Positions 39,991 to 51,963 of a stretch of DNA of 64,000 nucleotides are shown here, in pieces. The stretch covers positions 108,429,800 through 108,493,799 of the forward strand of contig CM056993.1 of assembly GCA_029891345.1 (NCBI GenBank). Reading direction: 5' to 3'. This DNA is from Dryococelus australis. Its lineage: Eukaryota; Arthropoda; Insecta; Phasmatodea; Phasmatidae. Numbering within the stretch: the stretch's first letter is position 1; every line of letters begins with the position of its first letter. The translations under genes and the position numbers were made by a program. The notes beneath the pieces are model-generated. The model saw only the letters and a program-made list of their open reading frames with translations, was not told the DNA's origin and searched no databases.

Positions 39991-40570
39991 CCATGCCTCT
40001 ACTTGTTGGCGACACCTTGCATGCGTTGCAAATGTTTGTTAAAAGTAATTAATCATATTTTACTGCAAAGCAAACTTGTAATTTTGAGACAGAAATAAGG
40101 TGATTACAATCAATATATTCACTGTCTTTAATAATTAATGATTCAAAACCACATCCTCTGATTTTCCCTGGTGTGAATTACACTGCACTCCGCTTGGTGC
40201 TTACCTACCCATTATTAGACAGCAAAAGGTGTCGATAGGCACTTGCGTATCAGTTTACTCAAAGACTCGTGTCTATTGAAATGATTAATATAAATCCTTC
40301 AATTTCCCAACAAGATGTTACTGAAAATGAACCAGTGTCGACTCGACAGATGTGTTGACAAGACATCAGACAGTGTGCCACAGAGCAATTATAAATTATG
40401 GCATGCGTGACGTATTTCACATCCAGTTACTAGCTGTTTACATAAACAACAAGCTTGAAAATGATAGTTTGCAGGAAATCTTCTGTGACTGGACCCGAAA
40501 TATACTTTGATCAGCGCAAAATGCGAAAACGATGGAGGGTATGTTAACATTATTTAAATAGGAATTTCGC
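39991..40570 (+). repeat. Dispersed repeat, copy 1
   Basis: The sequence, for example TCTGATTTTCCCTG, TTACACTGCACTCCG and CACATCCAGTTACTAG, aligns with 42840-43190 and then 43855-44030, skipping the part between. It shares GCCAGGACCAC at its end with copy 2. Confidence 0.7.
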
Positions 40571-41223
40571 CAGGACCACAAAAAATGTTGGATGGGATTT
40601 TGTTTTCTTTTTTTTTGTAATGTGCCGCATACAGCAAAACCTTGTTAATTCAAAGTGCTCAGGAACTAGTTTTTCAACTTCAAAATTACATAGTTTTGAA
40701 TTATTGATTTAAAAAAAAGTTTTGTTTGTGTGTATTAGAAATGCACATTTTTCCTTTCCAAGTAAAAAATACAACTACGGCCCTGGGAATAACTACCCTC
40801 TCGAAGTTACAACCATGTTTTGGGGAACCATAAATTTTTGGTTAAAAAAATAGGTAAAAATTTGAAGGAAATGGCCCAAAAATAAGTTTGTCGCATTTAT
40901 CTTGGTCATTAATTATATGTTCATGTGCAGTAAAATAAAGGTTTTGTAAGTGTTGCCTTTAATTGCTTCACCAAAATACATATAGAAAAAAAAAAAGGTA
41001 ACATTGGTTAAAAACTGCAGCCGTGGTAGCCAGAATCCTCTCGCTTCCTCTACTAAGAATGCACTTCTGGCGAATGTGTCTCGATGGCCGGCTAGCCTGG
41101 CACTGGAGCCAAGTAGCCCTTCAAAGCTGGGTCTGGCTTTAGAAAAGGTTGCTTGCACCCCTCCCACCTTTTTTTTTTACAGTCTACTCTCCATTCCTCC
41201 CCTTAGTTACGTCGCCCACACCG
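40571..41223. other. Intergenic DNA with a pogo-type end near 40633
   Basis: ACAGCAAAACCTTGTTAATT at 40633-40652 looks like a pogo-family terminus, but the partner end is not visible before the gap. Confidence 0.35.
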
Positions 41224-41323
41224 NNNNNNNNNNNNNNNNNNNNNNNNNNNNNNNNNNNNNNNNNNNNNNNNNNNNNNNNNNNNNNNNNNNNNNNNNNNNN
41301 NNNNNNNNNNNNNNNNNNNNNNN
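41224..41323. other. Assembly gap of exactly 100 N
   Basis: One hundred N in a row is the usual placeholder for a gap of unknown size, so distances across this point are not reliable. Confidence 0.99.
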
Positions 41324-42539
41324 AATAATGAGCCAAAAACCTAGATCTCATACTCCTTCAATTAAGTTTTCCCATAAATACTAAATTTCTCAAGTGCTGC
41401 ACTACTAATACTGTAACCGCTAGCGAAGTGTACTAGTGCGTATAACAAGCTAAGGAATAACATACACATGTAATACAAAAATCAATAGGGCAACGTATGT
41501 ATCTGTGTATATAAAACAAAATGAAAATTCTGCATTGTACCATGTGAGTTTCTTTATTACCTGACTCCGACATGTAAGGAAGCCTTAAACAGTACTGTAG
41601 GACAGGGTAACAGTTACAGAGATTCTAGGAGAACAGTTAAAATGTGTGCAAGCAACAAACACAAATTTTGTTTCTTCAAATATGGCTAGGGTAATTAAAT
41701 ATGTACCTTCTGTGTCAAAAGCATGCATAGGAACTTCAATAATGGTTGTGATGAAAAGTTCCCTGATATAAACTAAATATAGCAACACCTTTGGATAATT
41801 TACAGTAATCAAATAGTATTCAACTGTGTTACATACCAAAACTGAGTGTGCCTTCACTATACAGATCAATATGGCAACGAACTATAATTTTAAAATAAAA
41901 TGCTAACTGATGGCCTCGTACTTGGTTTCCTCTTCAGGATTTGCTTAAAATTTAAATTTTTTATTTCATAATTTGTGCTCTAAAACTAGCTCTTCCCTTA
42001 TTCCAAGTGTATCTGGGTTCATATGCAATCACATAAGCTGGTAAATCAGAGTGCACTTATAGAACTACACTTACAAGTGTTCAGATAATAATATCTTCCC
42101 ACCGTAGCATTAGAATGGCAATAAGTTAGTACAGGAATTAGACACTCACTTTAAACTGACTACTTATGACCATGCTTGAACACCACATAAAACCATTTTC
42201 TGTTGTTTATTTTTTCCTTTGAATATGGAAAACCTGTCCAGAACATATAAATCACATGTCATTCGAACGATACATAGCAAAATTACGTGGTCTGGCATCA
42301 AATTGCCACAAATTACTCCAGGAGATCAAACTTCAGTCGACACCCTATCTATCATTTTTCAGGAGACTGTCAAAAAATCTCCATTTATGTGGGATTTCAG
42401 TAGATGAGGGTACTGACATGCACATCAATAAAATACATCTTCTGACGTTTTCCACATCATTTTGAGTATAACAGAAGTGTACATTATCTGTGAATAATGT
42501 TTAGCTAATAAAGACAATAAAAATGGGCATTAAAAAAAT
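41324..42539. other. AT-rich intergenic DNA, nothing recognised
   Basis: Short frames without domains only. Confidence 0.4.
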
Positions 42540-44050
42540 GCATTACTGTATTATTTGTACAGTAAACAATACAGAAAAAAAATTCACCTAAACTCATTTA
42601 AATAAAGAATATAATATCTCAAAATACAGTATATAATTGATTGTAATCAGACACCAAATGAAAGCTGACCTAAATCTTTCAAACCCTCTGAAAATTAAAA
42701 TAATATAACACCGAATGCAAGGCATATTTTGAATTTCCCGCATGCAATTTATCAGCTGAGAGCACGCAAAGTTATCGATCGAGCAGTGTATTCACTGCGG
42801 TGATAAGTGAAGGGAAAGTGGCGGAAGGATTACCCCTCCCGCCACTACATGTTGCCGACACCTTGCACGCGTGGCAAATGTGTCTTAAAGTAATTAAATT
42901 TATTGCACTCCAAAAATCTTGCAATTTTTCAGACAGAAATGAATAAATAAAGCAATTATAATGAATTTCTTCACTATCTTTAATAATCAATCATTATAAA
43001 CCATGTTCTCTGATTTTCCCTGTTGCGAGTTACACTGCACGCGGCTCGGTGCTTATCCATTATTAGAAGACAAAAGGTGTCTGATATACTCTTACATTTT
43101 ATAAATTTATTCAAAAGATGAGTGCATATTGAAATAATTAATATAAATCTCAGATTTCCTCACAGGAAGTTACTGAAAATGAACTTTACACTGTATGTTT
43201 AAACAATTTTTGGCAACAAGAGGAGGTTAAGTATATGCTCCTGGGCATATCATTTTATTCGTGATGATGCTGTCCATTAAATTACATTAATATATTGTAT
43301 TAAAATCATATTGATTTTATGCCAGATACAATGAAAGGCTAATTTTATGGGAAGAAACAATCTTTAATCACAAAATAAAACATCTTTGCACATAATAATC
43401 ATTAAAATGTATTGCGTAACATTGTCAGGCAAAACCATTTGCTTTGAAATACAAGTGATGTTAGGTTCAACTATTTTGAGCACTGACAATCTCGGTAAAA
43501 TTTCTGTTCGCCAGTAGCACTTTATTTGCTCTGCGGCCAGCGTGAGTGAGTGAGTGACAGTGAGTGTGTGTGTGAGACAGAGTGTGTGTGAGACAGAGTG
43601 TGTGTGAGACAGAGTGTGTGTGTGTGTGTGTGTAAGGATGTCCTTTTTATTTTGCTATACTACAGCTTCCCCTCTCGATGGCCTGTAAGGGGAGGAAAGA
43701 AGATGCATGGCTGAAAGAGAGAAAAAAAGCCACGCTGGTTGCTAGGTAAGGAGTGGTAGCAAGCCAGTCTCGCCCATCATACCATACTGCAGTCGTGTTG
43801 GGAAGACAGCAGACAACGCGTACGGAGCAGTGTTAAACAGCAGTGCACGCAACATATTTCACATCCAGTTACTAGACGTTTGCATAAACAACCAGCTTAA
43901 AAACGAAAGTTGTAGGAAATCTTAGGTGACAGAACAGAAATGTACTTTGATCGATGCAACATCCTATAAACTATACAAGCGGTTAGCTTTATCATTATTT
44001 ATACAGTAGTTTTGCCGGGACCACTGAAAATTAAACGTATATATGGGTTA
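42540..44050 (+). repeat. Dispersed repeat, copy 2 (longest)
   Basis: Its first 720 bases match the reverse complement of 50150-50870, and 42840-43190 plus 43855-44030 match copy 1. Near 44080 the sequence ends ACGAGAAGTTGACTGTAT, which read outward is ACAGTCAACTTCTCGT, a pogo-type terminus, so the repeat may be a non-autonomous DNA transposon. A (GT)n/GACA-type microsatellite at 43545-43632 lies inside. Confidence 0.7.
43545..43633. repeat. GT-rich microsatellite
   Basis: Tandem GAGT and GTGTGTGAGACAGA units pass into (GT)n. Confidence 0.9.
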
Positions 44051-44509
44051 TCGATACATGCGTTTACAATACGAGAAGTTGACTGTATACCACACAATAC
44101 CATAGAACTACTAACAAACTTCTACCATGAACAATTAAAAACCCCTTGCTTCAAGTTCTAATGTGATTGACTTCTAATATCCACGTCACCAGACATGGCT
44201 AGTACATATAGATGGTATTAGTTCAAAAATAAAGAGTAGGGCGATGACTTACAACGAAATGCAAACTATGCACACCACAAATTAAACTCTCAGTAAGGTT
44301 GGATTGAATAAACTTACATTCATCATAAAAAATTTGTTGCACCCACAAGGAAGCAAGGAATGAAATGTGGTGGGTAGGTTTGACAATGTGAGACCTGCAG
44401 ACAATTCACATTTCACTCTTGGTCGCACCAGTGACGTCAGCAAGGGTGGGCCTCATTACTGTGCCTTTTGGGCTACATAAGACTGTCCTGGTGTGTATGC
44501 TTTCCATCC
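44051..44509. other. Intergenic DNA, probably the 5' part of the following transposon
   Basis: No domain is readable. The transition to the Tc1-like remnant could not be placed. Confidence 0.35.
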
Positions 44510-45500
44510 TAGTTTGTGCTGTTCAAAGTACAACATGCCTTCAAAACAAGTTTGACAGCCTTATAGGACTGCAGTAAGCGGGATGGTTATTTAGTTTTAT
44601 TGAGTGCCATACCAATCATGTGGATGCAACAATAGCACATTGCTGGCACCAGTGGATAGAAGGCATGCACCAACAACACGGATGATCTGGGAGACCACCA
44701 TGAACCACACCAAGGGAAAACTAACTGATTGTCTAACGTACACAAAGTGCCTTTAACTACCAAGATTGTGAACATCGAGCAGATATGCCAACCCTGCAAT
44801 ATCCTGTGAGTGCCAGTACCATTAACAGATGACTGATTGACACAGGACTACATGCACACAGACTGTTATGACGACTGCCCTTAACACCACATCAACGTCA
44901 CCACAGACAGCAATGGTGTCATTATCAATTGTCACGGAGTAGTGCAGAACGGCAGTGGGTTATCTTCAGTTATGAGTCACAATTTTTTCTTGGTAATGAC
45001 AAATGCATCTGAGTATGGAAGCAATGTGGGCAGCATAAAAATTAATGGTTTGTTGTCATAGCTCCAGATGGTCTGGCGACATGGCATGAGGTGCGATTTT
45101 GTACAATACCTGATCATCATTGGTCTTCATAACAGGCACTCTGCAGCCCAACAATATATTCATGAGGTTCTACAACTTGTGGCCCTGCCATTTGTGAAAG
45201 TTTAAGTGAGAGCTCTGTTCCAACAACACACTTTATACCGCTGCTATCTCAACGTATGTCTTTAAGTCATGGATACTCTATTACAGCCAGTCACTTCGCC
45301 AGATATATCCCCAATTGAAAATGTGTGGGCTGCTATTGGTTGATCATGACTCCATTTCTATCACAAAATTTGCAGAATTGCACATGAATATTCAGGCTGC
45401 AGGGGATGAGTTGTAAAGACACCATTACGGAACCTTTACAACTCCATGCTGCAACATCTGGTAGAATGTGTAAAACTTGGTAATCTGTCATACTGAGACA
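44510..45500 (+). pseudogene. Second Tc1-like transposase remnant
   Basis: Plus-strand frames contain a GRPP-type linker near 44690, QQYIHEVLQLVALPFV near 45148 and SPDISPIENVWAAIG at 45296-45340, the final catalytic block of Tc1 transposases (usually SPDLSPIENVWDxIG). Many stops and frameshifts separate these blocks. Terminal repeats could not be found with confidence, so the ends are approximate. Confidence 0.65.
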
Positions 45501-46082
45501 TATTTATGTGTAATGTAATAAATACAGTTATACCAGTCTCAATTTGTGATCATTTCTTGTTTTGGTGATTTTTGCCTAGCTAATTCAAAAACTAGTAAAC
45601 TCCAACTGACAAATAATAAAAACACTATAAATCATGAAACAATTAAGATTAACAATATTTTGTGACTTTAGAATGATATGGAAATTACAATTCTTGGGTC
45701 TAATAATAATTCCCATGGTTTTTCATCACATAATATTTAATATGAAGCCCAAAATTTCACAATTTAAGTACAATAAAAACATATTAGTTAAGGTTGCAAG
45801 TAGGCTGCTAGGCTATTAAAAATATATAAAAGGACAGGAATTCAAGTACTTAGAGAGTCCTACATACCAGGTGCACACAAACAAAGAAGATAAACATTTT
45901 CAATGCGGTTGGTAATCGCGATATGTTGCTTGTGAGGCCAGCTTCACCGGGCGGCGAGTTGTAGGACACAGCAGTATGGTGGAAGGGCGCTGTTGGTAGT
46001 AAACCTAGCGGCCAGGTGGTAAACTAGGATGCAGTGGGAAAATTTAACATTTACCGGTATAGCTGATGAGTGTGGTTTGGAG
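45501..46082. other. Intergenic DNA, nothing recognised
   Basis: The 3' flank of the Penelope-like element starts near 46083. Confidence 0.4.
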
Positions 46083-48110
46083 CTGTGATTATATTATGTT
46101 GAGACCTGATGGCTGCCTTGATTTTATTATTAATTGATGAGCTAATTCCCAGCATTTGAGTTCTGAGGTATTGCTTGAAGGCAGTAGGACTCTCACAACT
46201 CTGGTACTTTTGCAGGAATCAAAATCTTTGTTGTGTGATGCTGCATGTGCTGCAACTGGTTTGTCTTGTAGGTTGTTGATGTGACCAGCTATGGCATGTT
46301 TGGTGTCTGCTCTGTGGCCATTCGTTCTTTGCCCGAGTGTTTTGGTGGTGAGATCGATGTATTCTGTATTACATGCATTACAGTGTTGGCACTGTAGCAC
46401 ATGAATCAGATTTTCTGTTGCACAGTTGTAATTGCCTGGGATGGGATATGTACGGCTAGAGAGTTTGCTATTGAAAGAAGTTGAGGGGTTGGTGGATGGC
46501 ACAGAAGCTACAAAGTGAGCTATTGCAGGGGTGGGATAGTCAGGTTGGCATTTGTGGTAGGCCGCAGCTTTGGACGAACCAGTTTGTTGCAAAGGTTAGG
46601 TGGCCTTTTGAAGACCAATCTGGGTGGTTTGGAGAGCAGATCTTGGGTTTGTGGTGAGGAAGCCAGAATTTTGTATCCCGAGTGGAGAAGTTTTGAGTTT
46701 ACTTAGGCCTTCATGATATGGGGCCACCAGGGTATATCCAAGTCATTGACCTTGCTTTGTGTTCCAGTATTTGGGATGGCTTGCTGAATCTGTTTGGGGA
46801 CAAGGGACCTGGGGTAACCCATGTCGAGGAATGCTCTGGCTATTTGTTTACACTGTTTGTTGAGATCACTGTTGGTGGAGCAAATATGTTTGGCTCTTGT
46901 GGCAATACTGTAAGGTTGGGTTTTTTTTTTGGCATGGTATGGGCAGTAGCTGTCAAAATGTAAGTATTGGAGGTTGTCAGGGGTTTGGTATGCGTCCATA
47001 TCATGAAGATGTCAATGAAACACATCCAGCAGTGTGGTTGAGTTTGTTGATGCCAAAGGAAGTTTTCTTCTAACGTGCCCATAAACAGATTAGTATGGGA
47101 TGGGGCCGTATGTGTACCCGTCGCTGTACACTTTACCTGATGGTAGTGTGGGTCTTAAAATATGAAGTTGCTGTTGCTGAGGTTTAACCTGGTGAGTTCA
47201 ACACGGCATACTGTAGGTTTGCTGTGTGGGGGATGTTGGTATAGAGAGATTTAACATCTATTGTGACCACGTATGCATTTTGGGGAATGGGGCCCAGGTG
47301 TCTCAAGTGTTCAAGGAAGTGACCAGTGTCCTTGACGTAGGACGAAAACTGCAATCCCTGATACAATGGGGCATCCTGAGGATGGCTGTTGTTCCCTGTA
47401 TATCTTCGGAAGCAGGTAGAATACTGGCTGGTGTGGTGGATTATTTGGGGTGAGCAGTTTAGTTTAAGCCTTGGATAGGTCTAAAGGGGGCCCTGGGAGA
47501 CGAGGAATTGATTGATATGGCCGCAGAATCTAGTGTTTGGGTCTTCTCGTAGGCATTTGTAGGTGGATGGTGTTCCTTGAGTTGATTTTCTGCTTCTGGA
47601 ATGTAGTCTGTTTTGTTGAGAATCACTGTGGTTGATCCTTTGTCAGATGGTAGTATTATTATATCTGGGTTGTTTTGAAGATTTTTGATGCCTTTTCTTT
47701 CTGAAGGGGTTATGTTGCTATTGTTAGGTAATGAGGTGGTAAAATCAGGGTCTGCAATGTTGACCAGGAAGTACGAGATGAACTGCTCAGGGAGATGTGA
47801 TGGTGGTAATGGAAGAAGGGTCCCTAATGAGGGGGGGGGGGGGGGGGGGTGCAAACTTGGATAGGGCTGGATCAATGTGACTACTGCTATGGTTTGGCGT
47901 GAGGAGGTTGTCAAAAAAGTGCTTGAGTCGAAGATTGAGAATGAAGGTTAGGACATGTTTTACAGTGGCAAAGTGGTCAAACTTTTTGGAGGGAGAGAAG
48001 GAGAGACATTTTTGTCGATTATTGTTTTCGTCATCAGTCCGGTTATGGTTGGACAGGTTCAGTACAGTACATGTGATTGGTTTTTATGCGGTGGATGTTC
48101 CTCTTATGTG
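46083..48110 (-). mobile_element. Penelope-like retroelement with GIY-YIG endonuclease (decayed)
   Basis: Penelope-like elements encode a reverse transcriptase fused to a GIY-YIG nuclease. On the minus strand, in order, are NPDIIILPSDKGSTTVILNK (47.7 kb, N-terminal RT block), VTIDVKSLYTNIPH (47.25 kb, catalytic motif A), CFIDIFMIW (47.02 kb, motif C, with one of the usual two Asp missing), HICSTNSDLNKQCKQIARAF and DMGYPRSLV (46.8 kb, thumb), and a C-terminal part with CQHCNACNTEYIDLTTKTLG and RTNGHRADTKH (46.3 kb), the nuclease core with YIG changed to YID. Frames change several times and a run of G (47830-47848) interrupts the 5' part. The element is dead and probably 5' truncated. Confidence 0.85.
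46089..46592 (-). pseudogene. GIY-YIG nuclease domain of the Penelope-like element
   Basis: This 167-codon open stretch carries the CxxC-containing linker and the nuclease core of the element (TEYIDLTTKTLGQRTNGHR) and the typical end RQPSGLNII. It is the best preserved part of the element. Confidence 0.8.
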
Positions 48111-48680
48111 ATTATGCATGGAAATTAAGTCGCCCTCTACCCCCAATGGTGTCGGGATTCTCAAAAGTACCTCATTCAGCATAGTATTTCCAAATAACCA
48201 CAACATCTATCCATTACAAACTGGAGTAGAAAGCAAACTCGTGAAAGAAGAGTATAGTGAAGCAGGGTACTTTTAACTTGAACCATAATACCTTTAAATT
48301 GAAAACATCCAATCAGACAGCAAAGCAAAAAGTTACTTTAATAAATTAACTGGGATACTACATTCATGAACAAACAATGTGACACCAAATTCCTTTCTTG
48401 CAAACAATATCAAGTTATTCATGGTATGACGCACAATCAGAAAATCTACACAGTCTGAATAATTCTGTATAGCATCTCGCCAAAGTTACTTTTCATCTTT
48501 AGTAATTCACACGGTACACACACATTAAAAGGGTACAAGCACCTAATATCTGCAGTCAATGACTTTGCAGACTTCGGGAGTTACGTGTGGCGCAAAAGGA
48601 TACTTCAGGATCACAGCGAAAGTCGTATTTCCATATATTTTGCCCCGACACCAAATGGGCATGCAAATGCAGTTCTCTCA
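48111..48680. other. Intergenic DNA, nothing recognised
   Basis: Short frames without domains only. Confidence 0.4.
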
Positions 48681-48689
48681 TACCCGTGA

Positions 48690-49013
48690 TTGATGAATCC
48701 GATGATTCCACGGCGTGCGGGACACACATCACCTTCGCACCTTCAAAGCAGCGTACTAAATGTACCAGACGAACTCGTGCCCCAGATGTCCGTTATGCCC
48801 ACCACAGTCATCGATGAAACATCTGCACGTTTCCTCGCACACTATAAATTAACCGACGTTAGGTCAGGATTTCACATACACAGAAAGTTACTGTTGCAAT
48901 TAGCAGCGGCCGTAATCATCCTGCTTGCAGTATACCTCAAAACCAGCACAGTTCCCCAGGTGAAAACACGTCTGCATTTACAAACAGAAACTGCAGCAAA
49001 AACAGTTGAGTAG
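48690..49013 (+). CDS. Orphan ORF with one predicted membrane helix
   Basis: The 107-codon frame lies in a locally GC- and CpG-richer stretch (48580-49310). Residues about 67-83 (LLLQLAAAVIILLAVYL) form a strong hydrophobic helix preceded by HIHRK and followed by a polar tail. An internal start gives MPTTVIDETSARFLAHYKLT. I do not recognise a family. It could be a small host membrane protein, an exon of one, or chance. The minus strand over the same stretch is also open, which weakens the case. Confidence 0.3.
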   Translation: MMNPMIPRRAGHTSPSHLQSSVLNVPDELVPQMSVMPTTVIDETSARFLAHYKLTDVRSGFHIHRKLLLQLAAAVIILLAVYLKTSTVPQVKTRLHLQTETAAKTVE

Positions 49014-50149
49014 CCGTACTGATGAACAGTTCCATACTCATTCGTAACACGTAACCATGTTAAAAGCGACTCATTAAGTAGACGTGTACTAGACGACACC
49101 ATCCCGGCACAACAGGTCAGCCTATTTCCCCCTAACCACCGACTTAATTTGCACGCAATGCAAGCCGCTCGACCATCGGCTGAAGACACACACCTTCCCG
49201 GAGCTCAGACACTACTCATCATGCCTGCGTGCCACCTACACCTCTCATCACACACCTACGACATCACACGCTCGTCACACGCAACGGACAGAGTGGCAAC
49301 CGCCTGAACAACATTAGCGCTGCAAGCGTAATTACGCCTACCATAAAAGTTAATATTAAACTAAAAGCTATTATATATTCCAATTCAAACCATGTTTAAA
49401 ACATAATGAATTATTATATAAATAACCATAGCAATAATTGAATTTTATAATATAACAACACATCAGACAGGTTTGAAAGAAATGTTTAAAAGACTCACAC
49501 ACTCGTTTACACAACCAAGACAGAATGGGTTAGGCAGAGTTGGTGTCATATGTGCTGGTATGAGAAGGTTGAAGTGAGACACGGTTTCTGGTCGACTAGA
49601 GGGGTGGTTCTTGTGGTGACAGCGGCGGCGGTGGTGGTTATTTCTTGAGAGATGAGGTTTTATCCAAGGGGCTGGTTTTCACTGCTCTGCAGCGCAATGT
49701 CTTTTCCCACCACATCTATGGCAGTTCACTCTCTCTTTCTCCTCTTTCTGTCCCTCTCAGCCATACACCTTTCTTCCTCCCCTTGCATGCCTTCGAGAGG
49801 GGAAGTTGTTGTCTAGCAAAAATAAGTGCCCCTCTCTTTCCCCCTCTCTCATATTTCATGTTACACATGCTTGCCTTCATCTCTTACGTGTCTGAACAGA
49901 GCAAATAAACTGCACCCGGTGATCATAGAAATTTTATCAGGATTATCCTTCACTCAAAATAGTTACACCTGTCAGCACTAGTATTTCGAAGTACATGGTT
50001 TCTCCTGAAAGTGTACGCAATACATTTTAAAGAAGATATATTATTTGCAAAGATGTATTCTTTGGTGATTAAAGCTGGTTTTTTGCTGTAAAGTTGGTTT
50101 TGGCCTAAAACCAACATGATTTTAAAACATAATATTAATTTAACTCAAT
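49014..50149. other. Intergenic DNA, nothing assigned
   Basis: A CpG-richer part ends near 49320. A pyrimidine-rich stretch lies at 49725-49860. Confidence 0.4.
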
Positions 50150-50870
50150 GGACGACATCTCTGTGAATACAATAATATTACCAGAAGCATATACTTGACC
50201 TCCTCTTGTTGCCAAAAATTTTTTGAACATCGAGCGACTTGTATTACCAAGCGTAAAGTTCATTTTCAGTAACTTCCTGTGGGTAAATCGGAGGATTTGT
50301 ATTAATTATTTCAATAGACACGTGTCTTGAATATACTGATATCCTGTAAAGAGCTATTTGACACCTTTTGTCGTCTAATAATGGGTAAGCATAAGTCTAA
50401 GTGCAGCGCAACTCGCAACCGGTGTGTGTACGAGAAAATCAGAGGATGTGGTTCTGAATGACTACATATTAAAGAGAGTGAAGAACTAAATTTTAACCAC
50501 CTGATTTATCCACTTGTGTTTCAAAATTACAAGTTTTTTTGCAGTGAAATATAATTAATTACTTTAAAAGACAAGACATTTGCCACGCACGCAAGGTGTC
50601 TCCAACACGTAGCGGCGTTGAGGGGTATGATTTCACTCCTCCTGCAGCTTCCCCTTCATGCCTGCTGCTGTGAACACACTGCCCAATTGATAATATCTCT
50701 GTGCGCTCTAGCTGATTGAGTGTGCGCAGGACATTAAAAATTTATTTTCAGAGGGTTTGAATGTTTTAGTTTGGCTTGCATTTGGTGTCAAATTAGAATA
50801 AACTATATACGTTATTTTGAGATGTTATATTCTTTATTTAAATGAGTTAAGGTGAAATGTTTTTTAATGT
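50150..50870 (-). repeat. Dispersed repeat, copy 3 (inverted)
   Basis: It is the reverse complement of 42540-43260, with shared words such as TTTTCAGTAACTTCCTGTG (inverse of CACAGGAAGTTACTGAAAA), GACACCTTTTGTC and CAGAGGGTTTGAA. Copies 2 and 3 are therefore inverted partners about 7 kb apart. Confidence 0.75.
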
Positions 50871-51960
50871 ATTACATAAAATTATATTATTATAGTAATA
50901 CTCTTTTTATTTTGTGTTTATTAACTAAACTTTATTCAGAGATAATGCATGACCAATAAGGTCAGAAGTTGTATTTTATTGATGTGAATGTCAAACCCAC
51001 CTCAGCTACAATTCTGCATGTATGGAAATTTTCTAACAGTCCACTGTAAAACTGTAGATAGGGAGTCCAGTGTACACACATTTTAGCATTTCTCATTGCC
51101 AATATCACAGGATATGAGATATTGGGAACGTGCTAGCCATTGCAGAATTCCTTTTTCACTACAGAGGGCAAACTTCACATGTACACTTGTCTTCAAAATA
51201 ATATACAAACTGATATACCAAACTTTACATATGTAGATTACTTAATAATCTTCATAACGTATGGGAAAGTATTTTACAGCATAATACATACTGTAGCCAA
51301 AAAAATTTACAATAAACCCAAGTCAAAACTGAAACACACTGTAACCTGTATGAATAAATTTTAAAGGAACCAAGATAAAAAACTGATGTAAGCTGACAAG
51401 CTGACAATGTATGCAGACTTGATCTCCATCCAGACAACATCTGGTTAACTGTGAGGGTTAGTGCAGGATGTCACAGAATAGTAGCGCATTCTATAGTTTG
51501 ATGTGTGATGCTTACTGGCCCACAAGAAAACTACTTCGTTTCATCTATGTGTATTTTGCCCAACACCCAGGATGAAGTCCAAACTGTTTAATTACTACCG
51601 GAGCGGCTACAGGATATTCCCTGGTTGCGGGGAATATTAAAGACGTTTACATAATTATGCTTTTCATCAGCGGGTCAGTAAGCAATGCCAAGCGCCACTC
51701 CTACCCCCATCAACAAGATGTAAAGTTTGAGTGAGACAGCAGGCGAGTCACTGCTGCCACCCCCCAGCAGGCAGATAGTTGAAGAGCATGCCAAGGGATA
51801 GCGCCACCCATGCTCCAGCACAGCAATGGCCACCCAGCAGATAGCATTTAGCTCTGCCCACAGAGAAGTGACTGTCACACCCCACTCCAAGTCCCGGCAA
51901 GGGTTTGGCCGGGAGGATATGCACCTGTGCCCTGGCCAGAAAATGCCAGTTGTTCACTGA
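50871..51960. other. Intergenic DNA, nothing assigned
   Basis: No domain is recognised. It may include the 5' LTR of the Gypsy-type element downstream. Confidence 0.3.
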
Positions 51961-51963
51961 CTC

